The notes below the pieces were generated by a model. That model saw only the letters and a program-made list of their open reading frames with translations. It had not been told where the DNA came from and did no database searches. A stretch of DNA of 64,000 bases from positions 80,968 through 144,967 of the forward strand of contig NZ_JAGMUO010000035.1 of the NCBI RefSeq assembly GCF_019049325.1, given 5' to 3'. A program made the translations under genes and the position numbers. Positions 8,667 through 16,712 of the stretch are shown in pieces (position 1 is the stretch's first letter; the number at the start of each line of letters is the position of its first letter). The DNA is from Streptomyces sp. AC512_CC834 (GTDB lineage: Bacteria; Actinomycetota; Actinomycetes; Streptomycetales; Streptomycetaceae).

Positions 8667-9247
8667 CGGCCCGCCCCTTCCTTCTCGCGCCCGGAGGTGG
8701 CCGGTGCCGTGCCGGCGGGGGCCTTTTTCGGCCAGACCAGGTAGGTGAGGGCGATCAGGCCGTGGATGGCGACGGCCTTGAGGACCGCGCCCTGGCAGGC
8801 CTCCAGGGACGAGTTGTCGCCCTCGTCACCGACGTACCAGATCGCAGCCAGGAGCAGCGCCCAGGCCACGGCGGCGGCCACCACCGTGCGCAGCCACATA
8901 CGGCCCTCGTGGGCGGCCCGGGGCAGGCCGTGGCGCGGCGGCTTGGGCGGTGGCGGGCCGCCGCCCAGCCGGTGGGCGGCGTGGCCGTCGAGCCAGCGGA
9001 TCGTGTAGTGGCCGTACCCGACGGTGTAGCCGATGTACAGCGCGGCCACGCCGTGCTCCCAGCTCGGCTCGGCCCCGTTCTTCAGGTCCCACGCCGTCAC
9101 GGCGAACAGCACCAGTTCAAGCACGGGCTCGCACAGCAGCAGGAACACGCTGGTGCGCCGCCACTTCAGCAGGTAGCGGGCGCCCAGCCCGAGCGCCAGC
9201 AGCACCCAGAAGGCGATCTCGCAGGCGATGATCAACGTGACGACCAC
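8663..9247 (-). CDS. integral membrane protein of unknown function
   Basis: A 194-residue protein with about four to five membrane segments: two near the N-terminus, GVAALYIGYTVGYGHYTIRW, and two after residue 120 (VVAAAVAWALLLAAIWYVG, then LKAVAIHGLIALTYLVW). The Pro-rich loop GGGPPPPKPPRHGLP is cytoplasmic or exposed. The GTG at 9247 is chosen because AAGGGAG lies 7 bases upstream. It forms a coupled pair with the small membrane protein downstream; function unknown. Confidence 0.8.
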   Translation of the reverse strand: MVVTLIIACEIAFWVLLALGLGARYLLKWRRTSVFLLLCEPVLELVLFAVTAWDLKNGAEPSWEHGVAALYIGYTVGYGHYTIRWLDGHAAHRLGGGPPPPKPPRHGLPRAAHEGRMWLRTVVAAAVAWALLLAAIWYVGDEGDNSSLEACQGAVLKAVAIHGLIALTYLVWPKKAPAGTAPATSGREKEGAGR

Positions 9248-9399
9248 GGCACACTCCCTTCGTTCACCTCTCCAGGCTCCCGTCGGAATCCGCCGGGTTC
9301 GTCGTCACCGGTGACGAACCTCCGGTACATCGAAAGATGCAGTGCCGGACCCTTCCCCGGGATCAGGCGGGCGGGGCGCGTGCCGTGTTGGATGGTGGC

Positions 9400-10647
9400 A
9401 TGGCCGTACGACTCCCCCGTCCGCACCGCTTCGACGTGTTCGTCGCCGTGGGCGGACTGCTCGGCGGGCTGCTGCTGTGGGCCATCGGACTCGGGGTGCG
9501 GCCCGCCGACGAGCCTGCCGTGCTGTTCGACGGCCGCTGGCCGCTGCTGGCGCCGCTGGTCGTCATGGCGGGCAGCGAGCTGCTGCGCCGGAAGGCTCCG
9601 CGGGCCGGCCTGCTGATCGGCACCGCCGCGATCGTCGCGGACACGCTCACGCAGGGCAATCTCGTCACGCTACTCATGTACACCGACGTGATGTACGCCG
9701 CCGTCCTGTACGGCCCGCCCGCCTCGGCCCGCCGCATCCCGTGGATCACCGGGCTGCTCACGGTGGCCGGGACGGTGGTGCCGTACGCGGTGCTGCGGGT
9801 GCCCGAGGCACTGCTGATCGGCGTCGCCGTGGGGGTGGTGTCCTTCGCGCCCGCCTCCACCGGGCTGATCGTGCGCAATCACCGCGAGGCCGCCGACGCC
9901 GCCCTGCTGCGGGCCGAGCAGACCGCGCTGCTGGCCGAGACGGACCGGGTCCAGGCGGTGACGGCGGAACGTTCCCGGATGGCCCGCGAGCTGCACGACA
10001 TGGTCGCCAACCACCTCTCCGCGATCGCCATCCACTCCACGGCCGCGCTCTCCCTGGACGACCCGGCGACCACCCGGCAGGCGCTCGGCGTGATCCGCGA
10101 GAACAGCGTGGCGGGACTGGCCGAAATGCGACGCCTCATCGGCATCCTGCGGGACGAGGGCGGGGACCACGAGCCGGCCGCCGCCCCCACCCTGGACGGG
10201 CTCGGCGCGCTGGTCGAGGGCGCCCGCGCCAACGGACTCGACGTCACGCTGGACGCGGCGCCCGGCGAGAACCTGCCCGCGCCGGTCGAGCTGGCCGCGT
10301 ACCGGATCGTGCAGGAGTCGCTCACCAACGCGCTCAAGCACGCCTCGAAGGGACCGGTCCGGGTCCTGCTCGCCCGCGACGACGACAACGCCCTGCGGGT
10401 CCGGGTGACCAGCCCGTACGGCGACCGGGACACCCCGCGCGCCCCGGGTTCCGGCGCCGGACTGGTCGGCATGCGGGAGCGGGCCGCGCTGTTGCACGGC
10501 ACGTTCGAGGCCGGGGTGGTGACGGACACGGACACGGACTCGGGCCCGGACACGGACACGGACACAGGCCCGGCCCCGGACTCGGCGGGCGGCAAGATCT
10601 GGGCCGTACGCGCCACCCTGCCCCTGACCGAAGGAGACCTCGCATGA
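9400..10647 (+). CDS. NarL-type sensor histidine kinase
   Basis: A 415-residue kinase with several N-terminal membrane helices (residues 12-155), a dimerisation/phosphoacceptor helix with the HisKA_3 motif ARELHDMVANHLSAIAIHS (His199) and a HATPase domain (N-box RIVQESLTNALKHA, G-box GSGAGLVGMRERA). It phosphorylates the response regulator whose ATG overlaps its stop. An Asp/Thr/Gly/Pro repeat of about 19 residues (386-404) lies inside the last part of the HATPase domain and looks like a replication-slippage insertion. The start at 9400 (MAVRLPRP) is likely but its ribosome site is weak. Confidence 0.9.
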   Translation: MAVRLPRPHRFDVFVAVGGLLGGLLLWAIGLGVRPADEPAVLFDGRWPLLAPLVVMAGSELLRRKAPRAGLLIGTAAIVADTLTQGNLVTLLMYTDVMYAAVLYGPPASARRIPWITGLLTVAGTVVPYAVLRVPEALLIGVAVGVVSFAPASTGLIVRNHREAADAALLRAEQTALLAETDRVQAVTAERSRMARELHDMVANHLSAIAIHSTAALSLDDPATTRQALGVIRENSVAGLAEMRRLIGILRDEGGDHEPAAAPTLDGLGALVEGARANGLDVTLDAAPGENLPAPVELAAYRIVQESLTNALKHASKGPVRVLLARDDDNALRVRVTSPYGDRDTPRAPGSGAGLVGMRERAALLHGTFEAGVVTDTDTDSGPDTDTDTGPAPDSAGGKIWAVRATLPLTEGDLA

Positions 10648-11285
10648 TCCGCGTCCTCGTCGCCGAGGACCAGTCCGCCGTCCGCGCGGGGCTGGTGCTG
10701 ATCCTGGGCAGCGCCCCGGACATCGAGGTGGTCGGGGAGGCGGCGGACGGCGAGCAGGCGGTGGCGCTGGCCCGCGAGCTGCGGCCGGACCTGGTGCTGA
10801 TGGACGTTCAGATGCCCCGCCTGGACGGTGTGTCGGCGACCCGGATCGTGGTCGGGGAGCGGCTCGCCGACGTGCTGGTGCTGACCACCTTCGACCTGGA
10901 CGAGTACGTCTTCGGGGCGCTGCGGGCGGGCGCCGCCGGGTTCCTGCTGAAGAACACCGACGCCAAGGACCTGCTGGTGGCCGTGCGCACGGTGGCGGGC
11001 GGCGAGGGCATCGTCGCCCCGGCGGTCACCCGGCGGCTGATCGCCGAGTTCGCGGCGAAGCCGGTGCGGGAGCCGGGCGCCGATCCGGCGGTGCTGCGGG
11101 ACCTGACCCGGCGTGAGCGCGAGGTCCTGTCCTGTCTCGGCGAGGGGCTGTCCAACGCCGCGGTCGCCGAGCGTCTTGACATGGCGGAGGCGACGGTGAA
11201 GACGCACGTCAGCCGACTGCTGGGGAAGCTCGGGCTGCGCAGCCGGGTACAAGCGGCGGTGCTGGCGCAGGAGTTGGGGATCTAG
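10644..11285 (+). CDS. NarL/LuxR-family response regulator
   Basis: A 213-residue regulator with a receiver domain (phosphorylated Asp54 in VLMDVQMPRLDG, Lys in FLLKNT) and a C-terminal LuxR helix-turn-helix (LTRREREVLSCLGEGLSNAA, then ATVKTHVSRLLGKLGL). The ATG overlaps the TGA of the kinase gene (ATGA), so the pair is translationally coupled. It lies just upstream of the chitinase gene but the promoter between them argues for separate control. Confidence 0.93.
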   Translation: MIRVLVAEDQSAVRAGLVLILGSAPDIEVVGEAADGEQAVALARELRPDLVLMDVQMPRLDGVSATRIVVGERLADVLVLTTFDLDEYVFGALRAGAAGFLLKNTDAKDLLVAVRTVAGGEGIVAPAVTRRLIAEFAAKPVREPGADPAVLRDLTRREREVLSCLGEGLSNAAVAERLDMAEATVKTHVSRLLGKLGLRSRVQAAVLAQELGI

Positions 11286-11300
11286 CTCCCTTTCCGGGCA

Positions 11301-11343
11301 TTGGTCCAGACCTATTGACCTAAGGTCCAGACCTTTCTATTCT
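11301..11343 (+). promoter_or_regulatory. chitinase promoter with two DasR-like (dre) sites
   Basis: Two copies of GGTCCAGACCT (11303-11313 and 11324-11334), 21 bp apart, match the dre consensus of the GntR regulator DasR (core TGGTCTAGACCA). The second copy is a perfect palindrome, AAGGTCCAGACCTT. They flank a plausible promoter: TTGACC at 11315-11320 and TATTCT at 11338-11343 with a 17-bp spacer. Paired direct repeats over the promoter are known for Streptomyces chitinase genes and mediate N-acetylglucosamine/chitin control. Confidence 0.8.
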
Positions 11344-11407
11344 CGCCGCACTGCGGGCCGCCGGCTCAGTCGGCCCGCGCCGACAACCCCACATAAGGAG
11401 GCGCACC

Positions 11408-13234
11408 ATGCGCTTCAGACACAGAGCCGCGGCACTTCTCGCGACCCTGTCGCTCCCGCTGGCCACGCTGGTCGGCCTCGCGAGTCCGGCCCAGGCGGCC
11501 ACGAGCGCGACGGCCACCTTCGCCAAGACCTCGGACTGGGGCACGGGCTTCGGCGGCAAATGGACGGTGAAGAACACCGGTACCACCACCATCGACTCCT
11601 GGACCGTCGAGTGGGACTTCCCCTCCGGCACCAAGGTCACCTCCGCCTGGGACGCCACGGTCACCAACTCCGCCGACCACTGGACCGCCAAGAACGTCGG
11701 CTGGAACGGGACGCTCGCCCCCGGCGCCTCGGCCTCCTTCGGCTTCAACGGCAGCGGCCCCGGCTCCCCTGCCAACTGCACGCTCAACGGCGGCAGTTGC
11801 GACGGCACCTCGGTCCCCGGCGACGAGGCCCCCTCCGCGCCCGGCACGCCCACCGCCTCGGACATCACCGACACCTCGGTGAAGCTGACCTGGTCGGCGG
11901 CCACCGACGACAACGGCGTCAAGAACTACGACGTCCTGCGTGACGGCGCGAAGGTCGCCACCGTCACCGGCACCACCTACACCAACACCGGCCTGACCGC
12001 CGGCACCGACTACTCCTACACCGTCCAGGCCCGCGACACCGCCGACCAGACCGGTCCGGCCAGCGGCGCGGTCAAGGTCCACACCACCGGCGGCGACGAC
12101 GGCGGCGACCCGGGCGGCGGCGACGCGGTCAAGCTCGGCTACTTCACCGAGTGGGGCGTCTACGGGCGCAACTACCACGTGAAGAACCTGGTCACCTCCG
12201 GCTCCGCCGAGAAGATCACGCACATCAACTACGCCTTCGGCAACGTCCAGGGCGGCAAGTGCACCATCGGCGACGCCTACGCCGACTACGACAAGGCGTA
12301 CACCGCCGCCCAGTCCGTCGACGGCGTCGCCGACACCTGGGACCAGCCGCTGCGCGGCAACTTCAACCAGCTCCGCAAGCTGAAGGCCATGTACCCGCAC
12401 ATCAAGGTCATCTGGTCCTTCGGCGGCTGGACCTGGTCCGGCGGCTTCCCCGAAGCGGTGCAGAACCCGGCCGCGTTCGCGAAGTCCTGCCACGACCTGG
12501 TCGAGGACCCGCGCTGGGCCGACGTCTTCGACGGCATCGACCTGGACTGGGAGTACCCGAACGCCTGTGGTCTCAGTTGTGACACCACCAGCGGCAAGAA
12601 CGCCTTCAGCTCCATGATGAAGGCCATGCGCGCCGAGTTCGGCAACGACCTGGTCACCGCGGCCGTCACCGCCGACGCCTCCGACGGCGGCAAGATCGAG
12701 GCCGCCGACTACGGCGCCGCCGCGCAGTACATCGACTGGTACAACGTGATGACGTACGACTTCTTCGGCGCCTGGGCGAAGACCGGTCCCACCGCCCCGC
12801 ACTCGCCGCTGACCTCGTACGACGGCATCCCGCAGCAGGGCTTCAACTCCGCCGAGGCGATCGCCAAGTACAAGGCGGCGGGCGTGCCCTCCGACAAGAT
12901 GCTGCTCGGCATCGGCTTCTACGGCCGCGGCTGGACCGGCGTCACGCAGTCCGCGCCCGGCGGCACCGCGACCGGCCCGGCGGCCGGCACGTACGAGGCG
13001 GGCATCGAGGACTACAAGGTCCTCAAGAACAGTTGCCCGGCCACCGGCACCGTCGCCGGCACCGCGTACGCGCACTGCGGCAGCAACTGGTGGTCCTACG
13101 ACACCCCGGCCACCATCAAGTCCAAGATGGACTGGGCCCAGCAGCAGAACCTCGGCGGGGCCTTCTTCTGGGAGTTCAGCGGCGACACCGCCAACGGCGA
13201 ACTGGTGAGCGCCATCGACAGCGGCCTGAAGTAA
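11408..13234 (+). CDS. chiC: secreted family 18 chitinase with CBM2 and FnIII domains
   Basis: A 608-residue secreted endochitinase. A signal peptide (1-30, cleavage after SPAQA) is followed by a CBM2 chitin/cellulose-binding domain (about 31-135, with Cys pair C124/C131), a fibronectin III domain (about 143-227), a Gly/Asp linker and a GH18 catalytic domain (about 240-608). The active-site motif is DGIDLDWEYP with the acid Glu382. GGAGG-like AAGGAGG lies just before the ATG at 11408. The domain order and the place in the genome match S. coelicolor ChiC. Regulation by DasR is suggested by the two upstream sites. It ends convergent to the DUF2550 gene. Confidence 0.95.
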   Translation: MRFRHRAAALLATLSLPLATLVGLASPAQAATSATATFAKTSDWGTGFGGKWTVKNTGTTTIDSWTVEWDFPSGTKVTSAWDATVTNSADHWTAKNVGWNGTLAPGASASFGFNGSGPGSPANCTLNGGSCDGTSVPGDEAPSAPGTPTASDITDTSVKLTWSAATDDNGVKNYDVLRDGAKVATVTGTTYTNTGLTAGTDYSYTVQARDTADQTGPASGAVKVHTTGGDDGGDPGGGDAVKLGYFTEWGVYGRNYHVKNLVTSGSAEKITHINYAFGNVQGGKCTIGDAYADYDKAYTAAQSVDGVADTWDQPLRGNFNQLRKLKAMYPHIKVIWSFGGWTWSGGFPEAVQNPAAFAKSCHDLVEDPRWADVFDGIDLDWEYPNACGLSCDTTSGKNAFSSMMKAMRAEFGNDLVTAAVTADASDGGKIEAADYGAAAQYIDWYNVMTYDFFGAWAKTGPTAPHSPLTSYDGIPQQGFNSAEAIAKYKAAGVPSDKMLLGIGFYGRGWTGVTQSAPGGTATGPAAGTYEAGIEDYKVLKNSCPATGTVAGTAYAHCGSNWWSYDTPATIKSKMDWAQQQNLGGAFFWEFSGDTANGELVSAIDSGLK

Positions 13235-13243
13235 CAAACACCA

Positions 13244-13690
13244 CTAAGCGACATTGACGCGCTGACCGGGCGGGGCTGCCTCAAGCCACGCGAGGAATCC
13301 GGTCAGCGCGTCTTCGCTCATCGCCAGTTCCAGCCGGGTGCCCCGGTGCAGACAGGCCAGGACCACGGCGTCGGAGAGCAACGCCAGCTCCTCCTCGCCG
13401 TCGGGCACCCGGCGGCCGGCCACCTCGATCGCGGAACGCTCGAGCACGCGGCGCGGGCGGGGCGAGTACGAGAAGACGCGGTACCACTCGATCCGGTCAC
13501 CGTTGTAGCGGGCCACGCCGTAGGCCCAGCCCTTGCCGCCGGTGTCGCCCTCCTTGGGGGCGTCCCAGCGCAGGGAACAGTCGAAGGTGCCCCCCGAGCG
13601 CTGGATCAGCCGGCGGCGCAGGCCGAAGACGAAGAGCCCGATCACCACCAGGGCGACGACAATTCCGCACACAGTCAGAGCGAGGGCCAT
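13244..13690 (-). CDS. DUF2550 family membrane-anchored protein
   Basis: A 148-residue protein with one N-terminal membrane helix (ALTVCGIVVALVVIGLFVFG) and a cytoplasmic domain with GGTFDCSLRW and YNGDRIEWYRVFSYSPRPR, the conserved blocks of the DUF2550 family found next to atpC throughout the actinobacteria. The ATG at 13690 is preferred over a GTG two codons earlier because GAGGAGG is 9 bases from it. Function unknown; the constant linkage to atpC suggests, but does not prove, a link to the ATP synthase or envelope. Confidence 0.88.
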   Translation of the reverse strand: MALALTVCGIVVALVVIGLFVFGLRRRLIQRSGGTFDCSLRWDAPKEGDTGGKGWAYGVARYNGDRIEWYRVFSYSPRPRRVLERSAIEVAGRRVPDGEEELALLSDAVVLACLHRGTRLELAMSEDALTGFLAWLEAAPPGQRVNVA

Positions 13691-13747
13691 CGACACCGAC
13701 CTCCTCGTCTCCTAGGTAACGGAACGGAAAAACCACCCGGATCTGCC

Positions 13748-13793
13748 TCAGCCGCGGCCGGGTCCGGATGGCTCCGGTCCCAGCCGCGGCTGA
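13748..13793 (-). terminator. hairpin after the atp operon
   Basis: An 11-bp perfect inverted repeat (TCAGCCGCGGC at 13748-13758 with GCCGCGGCTGA at 13783-13793) encloses a smaller hairpin CCGGA-TGGC-TCCGG. It lies between atpC and the DUF2550 gene and is the likely end of the main atp transcript; some read-through into DUF2550 is possible. Confidence 0.6.
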
Positions 13794-13832
13794 GTGACGT
13801 CATGGCACGACGCTATCGCACAGTGCTGTGGA

Positions 13833-14207
13833 TCAGCGTCCCGCCGCCGCGCGCAGTCGGACGTCCGCGCGACGCTCGGCGTGGGCGTCGCCCTCCGTCT
13901 TCGCGCGCTCGAGCTCCCGCTCCGCGCGCTGGACGTCGATCTCGTCCGACAGCTCGGCGATCTCGGCCAGCAGCGACAGCTTGTCGTCGGCGAACGAGAT
14001 GAAACCGCCGTGCACCGCGGCGACGACCGTCCCACCGTCACTCGTACGAATGGTCACCGGGCCCGACTCCAGCACACCGAGCAGCGGCTGGTGACCGGGC
14101 ATGACGCCGATGTCGCCGGACGTGGTGCGCGCGACGACCAGGGTGGCCTCGCCGGACCAGACCTCTCGGTCGGCCGCGACCAACGCGACGTGCAGCTCAG
14201 CAGCCAA
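13833..14207 (-). CDS. atpC: F1 ATP synthase epsilon subunit
   Basis: A 124-residue epsilon subunit: N-terminal beta domain (AAELHVALVAADREVWSGEA, GDIGVMPGHQPLLGVL) and C-terminal two-helix domain (AELSDEIDVQRAERELE). It couples rotation of the central stalk and can inhibit ATP hydrolysis. The start is a TTG at 14207 with GAGGAG seven bases upstream; it is also the only start giving the family length. Last gene of the atp operon. Confidence 0.95.
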   Translation of the reverse strand: MAAELHVALVAADREVWSGEATLVVARTTSGDIGVMPGHQPLLGVLESGPVTIRTSDGGTVVAAVHGGFISFADDKLSLLAEIAELSDEIDVQRAERELERAKTEGDAHAERRADVRLRAAAGR

Positions 14208-14337
14208 GGTGGCTCCTCGGGTCACCACCCGGCGGGAGAGCCGGGTGTTGGTTACAAGTCTAAGGGGCGTGACGGAAGGGGCGGGACGCACCCGCCCCCT
14301 CCGGTGTGAGCCCTGGGGCTCACGGTGAGCACGAGGC

Positions 14338-15774
14338 TCAGGAGACGCCGAGCTCCTTGGCGTTGTTCTTCAGGTCCTCGATACCACCGCACATGAAGAA
14401 CGCCTGCTCCGGGAAGTGGTCGTACTCGCCGTCGCAGATCGCGTTGAACGCGGTGATCGACTCCTCCAGCGGCACGTCCGAACCGTCGACGCCGGTGAAC
14501 TGCTTGGCGACGTGGGTGTTCTGGGACAGGAAGCGCTCCACGCGACGGGCACGGTGGACGACGAGCTTGTCCTCCTCGCCGAGTTCGTCGATACCGAGGA
14601 TCGCGATGATGTCCTGCAGGTCCTTGTACTTCTGCAGGATGTTCTTCACGCGCATCGCGGTGTTGTAGTGCTCCGCCGCGATGTACCGCGGGTCGAGGAT
14701 GCGGGACGTCGAGTCCAGCGGGTCCACGGCCGGGTAGATGCCCTTCTCGGAGATCGGACGGGACAGCACCGTCGTCGCGTCGAGGTGGGCGAAGGTGGTG
14801 GCCGGGGCCGGGTCGGTCAGGTCGTCCGCGGGGACGTAGATCGCCTGCATCGAGGTGATCGAGTGACCGCGGGTCGAGGTGATGCGCTCCTGGAGGAGAC
14901 CCATCTCGTCGGCCAGGTTCGGCTGGTAGCCCACCGCGGAGGGCATGCGGCCGAGCAGGGTCGACACCTCGGAACCCGCCTGGGTGAAGCGGAAGATGTT
15001 GTCGATGAAGAACAGCACGTCCTGCTTCTGGACGTCGCGGAAGTACTCGGCCATGGTCAGGCCGGCCAGCGCGACGCGCAGACGGGTGCCCGGCGGCTCG
15101 TCCATCTGACCGAAGACGAGCGCGGTCTTGTCGATAACACCGCTCTCGCTCATCTCGTCGATGAGGTCGTTGCCCTCACGGGTGCGCTCGCCGACACCGG
15201 CGAACACGGAGACACCGTCGTGGTTGTTGGCGACGCGGTAGATCATCTCCTGGATGAGCACCGTCTTGCCGACGCCGGCACCGCCGAACAGACCGATCTT
15301 GCCGCCCTTGACGTACGGGGTCAGCAGGTCGATGACCTTGACGCCGGTCTCGAACATCTCGGTCTTCGACTCGAGCTCGTCGAAGTTCGGCGCCTTGCGG
15401 TGGATCGGCCAGCGCTCACCGGTGTAGGTCTCGTCGGAGTTCAGCACCTCACCGAGGGTGTTGAACACCTTGCCGGTGGTGAAGTCGCCGACGGGGACGG
15501 AGATGGCCGAACCCGTGTCGGTCACCGGGGCCTGGCGGACCAGGCCGTCGGTGGGCTGCATGGAGATGGTGCGGACCAGGCCGTCACCCAGGTGCTGGGC
15601 GACCTCCAGGGTCAGCGTCTTCAGCTCGCCCGCCTTCGCCGGGTCGGCGACCTCGACGTGCAGCGCGTTGTAGATCTCCGGCATCGCGTCGACGGGGAAC
15701 TCCACGTCGACGACCGGGCCGATGACCCGGGCGACGCGGCCCGTGGCCGTCGCGGTCTCAACAGTGGTGGTCAT
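14338..15774 (-). CDS. atpD: F1 ATP synthase beta subunit
   Basis: A 478-residue catalytic subunit. P-loop GGAGVGKT (164-171), the GERTREGNDL block and the DELSEEE-equivalent C-terminal LGIDELGEEDKL are all present. The ATG shares its A with the TAA stop of atpG (TAATG), so the genes are coupled. Length and sequence are normal for Streptomyces. Confidence 0.98.
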   Translation of the reverse strand: MTTTVETATATGRVARVIGPVVDVEFPVDAMPEIYNALHVEVADPAKAGELKTLTLEVAQHLGDGLVRTISMQPTDGLVRQAPVTDTGSAISVPVGDFTTGKVFNTLGEVLNSDETYTGERWPIHRKAPNFDELESKTEMFETGVKVIDLLTPYVKGGKIGLFGGAGVGKTVLIQEMIYRVANNHDGVSVFAGVGERTREGNDLIDEMSESGVIDKTALVFGQMDEPPGTRLRVALAGLTMAEYFRDVQKQDVLFFIDNIFRFTQAGSEVSTLLGRMPSAVGYQPNLADEMGLLQERITSTRGHSITSMQAIYVPADDLTDPAPATTFAHLDATTVLSRPISEKGIYPAVDPLDSTSRILDPRYIAAEHYNTAMRVKNILQKYKDLQDIIAILGIDELGEEDKLVVHRARRVERFLSQNTHVAKQFTGVDGSDVPLEESITAFNAICDGEYDHFPEQAFFMCGGIEDLKNNAKELGVS

Positions 15775-16691
15775 TAGTTGTCACTCCCCGCGTTCGCGTC
15801 GGCCAGGGCACTGGAGCCACCGACGATCTCGCTGATTTCCTGGGTGATTTCGGCCTGGCGGGCCGCGTTGGCAAGACGGGAGAGCGTGTTGATCAGCTCG
15901 CCCGCGTTGTCGGTGGCCGACTTCATCGCGCGCCGTGTGGCGGCGTGCTTGGAAGCGGCCGACTGCAGCAGCGCGTTGTAGATGCGACTCTCGACGTAGC
16001 GCGGCAGCAGGGCGTCGAGGACGTCCTCCGCCGACGGCTCGAAGTCGAACAGCGGAAGGATCTCGTCCTTCGTCGTCGACTCCGCGGCCACCTCTTCGAG
16101 GCGCAGCGGAAGCAGCCGGGAGTCGACCGCCGTCTGCGTCATCATCGAGACGAACTCGGTGTAGACGATGTGGAGCTCGTCCACGCCGCCCTCCGCCGTG
16201 TCCTGCTCGATGGCCTCGATCAGCGGCGCCGCGACCTTCTTGGCGTCCGCGTACGAGGGCTCGTCGGTGAAGCCCGCGAACGACTCCGCGACCTTGCGCT
16301 CGCGGAAGTTGTAGTGGGCCAGCCCGCGCCGGCCGACGATGTACGTCTCGACCTGCTTGCCGTCGCGCTCAAGGCGCTCGGTGAGCTGCTCCGCCGCCTT
16401 GATGGCGTTGGAGTTGAAGGCGCCGGCCAGACCGCGGTCGCTCGTGAGGAGCAGGACCGCGGCACGGGTCGGGTTCTCCGCCTCCGTGGTGAGCGGGTGC
16501 TTCGTGTTCGACCCGGTACCGACCGCCGTGACCGCGCGGGTGAGCTCCTGCGCGTACGGCGTGGAGGCCGCCACCTTGCGCTGCGCCTTGACGACGCGCG
16601 AGGCGGCGATCATCTCCATCGCCTTGGTGATCTTCTTGGTCGCGGTGACGGATCGGATGCGACGCTTGTAGACCCGGAGCTGGGCTCCCAT
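15774..16691 (-). CDS. atpG: F1 ATP synthase gamma subunit
   Basis: A 305-residue central-stalk subunit. The N-terminal helix (MGAQLRVYKRRIRSVTATKK, ITKAMEMIAASRV) and the C-terminal helix (SATDNAGELINTLSRLANAA) are the coiled-coil shaft; LLLTSDRGLAGAFNSN is the conserved Rossmann-like block. It lies 21 bp downstream of atpA and overlaps atpD by one base. Confidence 0.97.
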   Translation of the reverse strand: MGAQLRVYKRRIRSVTATKKITKAMEMIAASRVVKAQRKVAASTPYAQELTRAVTAVGTGSNTKHPLTTEAENPTRAAVLLLTSDRGLAGAFNSNAIKAAEQLTERLERDGKQVETYIVGRRGLAHYNFRERKVAESFAGFTDEPSYADAKKVAAPLIEAIEQDTAEGGVDELHIVYTEFVSMMTQTAVDSRLLPLRLEEVAAESTTKDEILPLFDFEPSAEDVLDALLPRYVESRIYNALLQSAASKHAATRRAMKSATDNAGELINTLSRLANAARQAEITQEISEIVGGSSALADANAGSDN

Positions 16692-16712
16692 GAGTCAGGT
16701 CCCTTCCTTACG

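Noticed and set aside
13748..13830. Promoter for the DUF2550 gene
   Set aside because: The palindrome is better explained as the end of the atp transcript; no -10/-35 pair could be defended.
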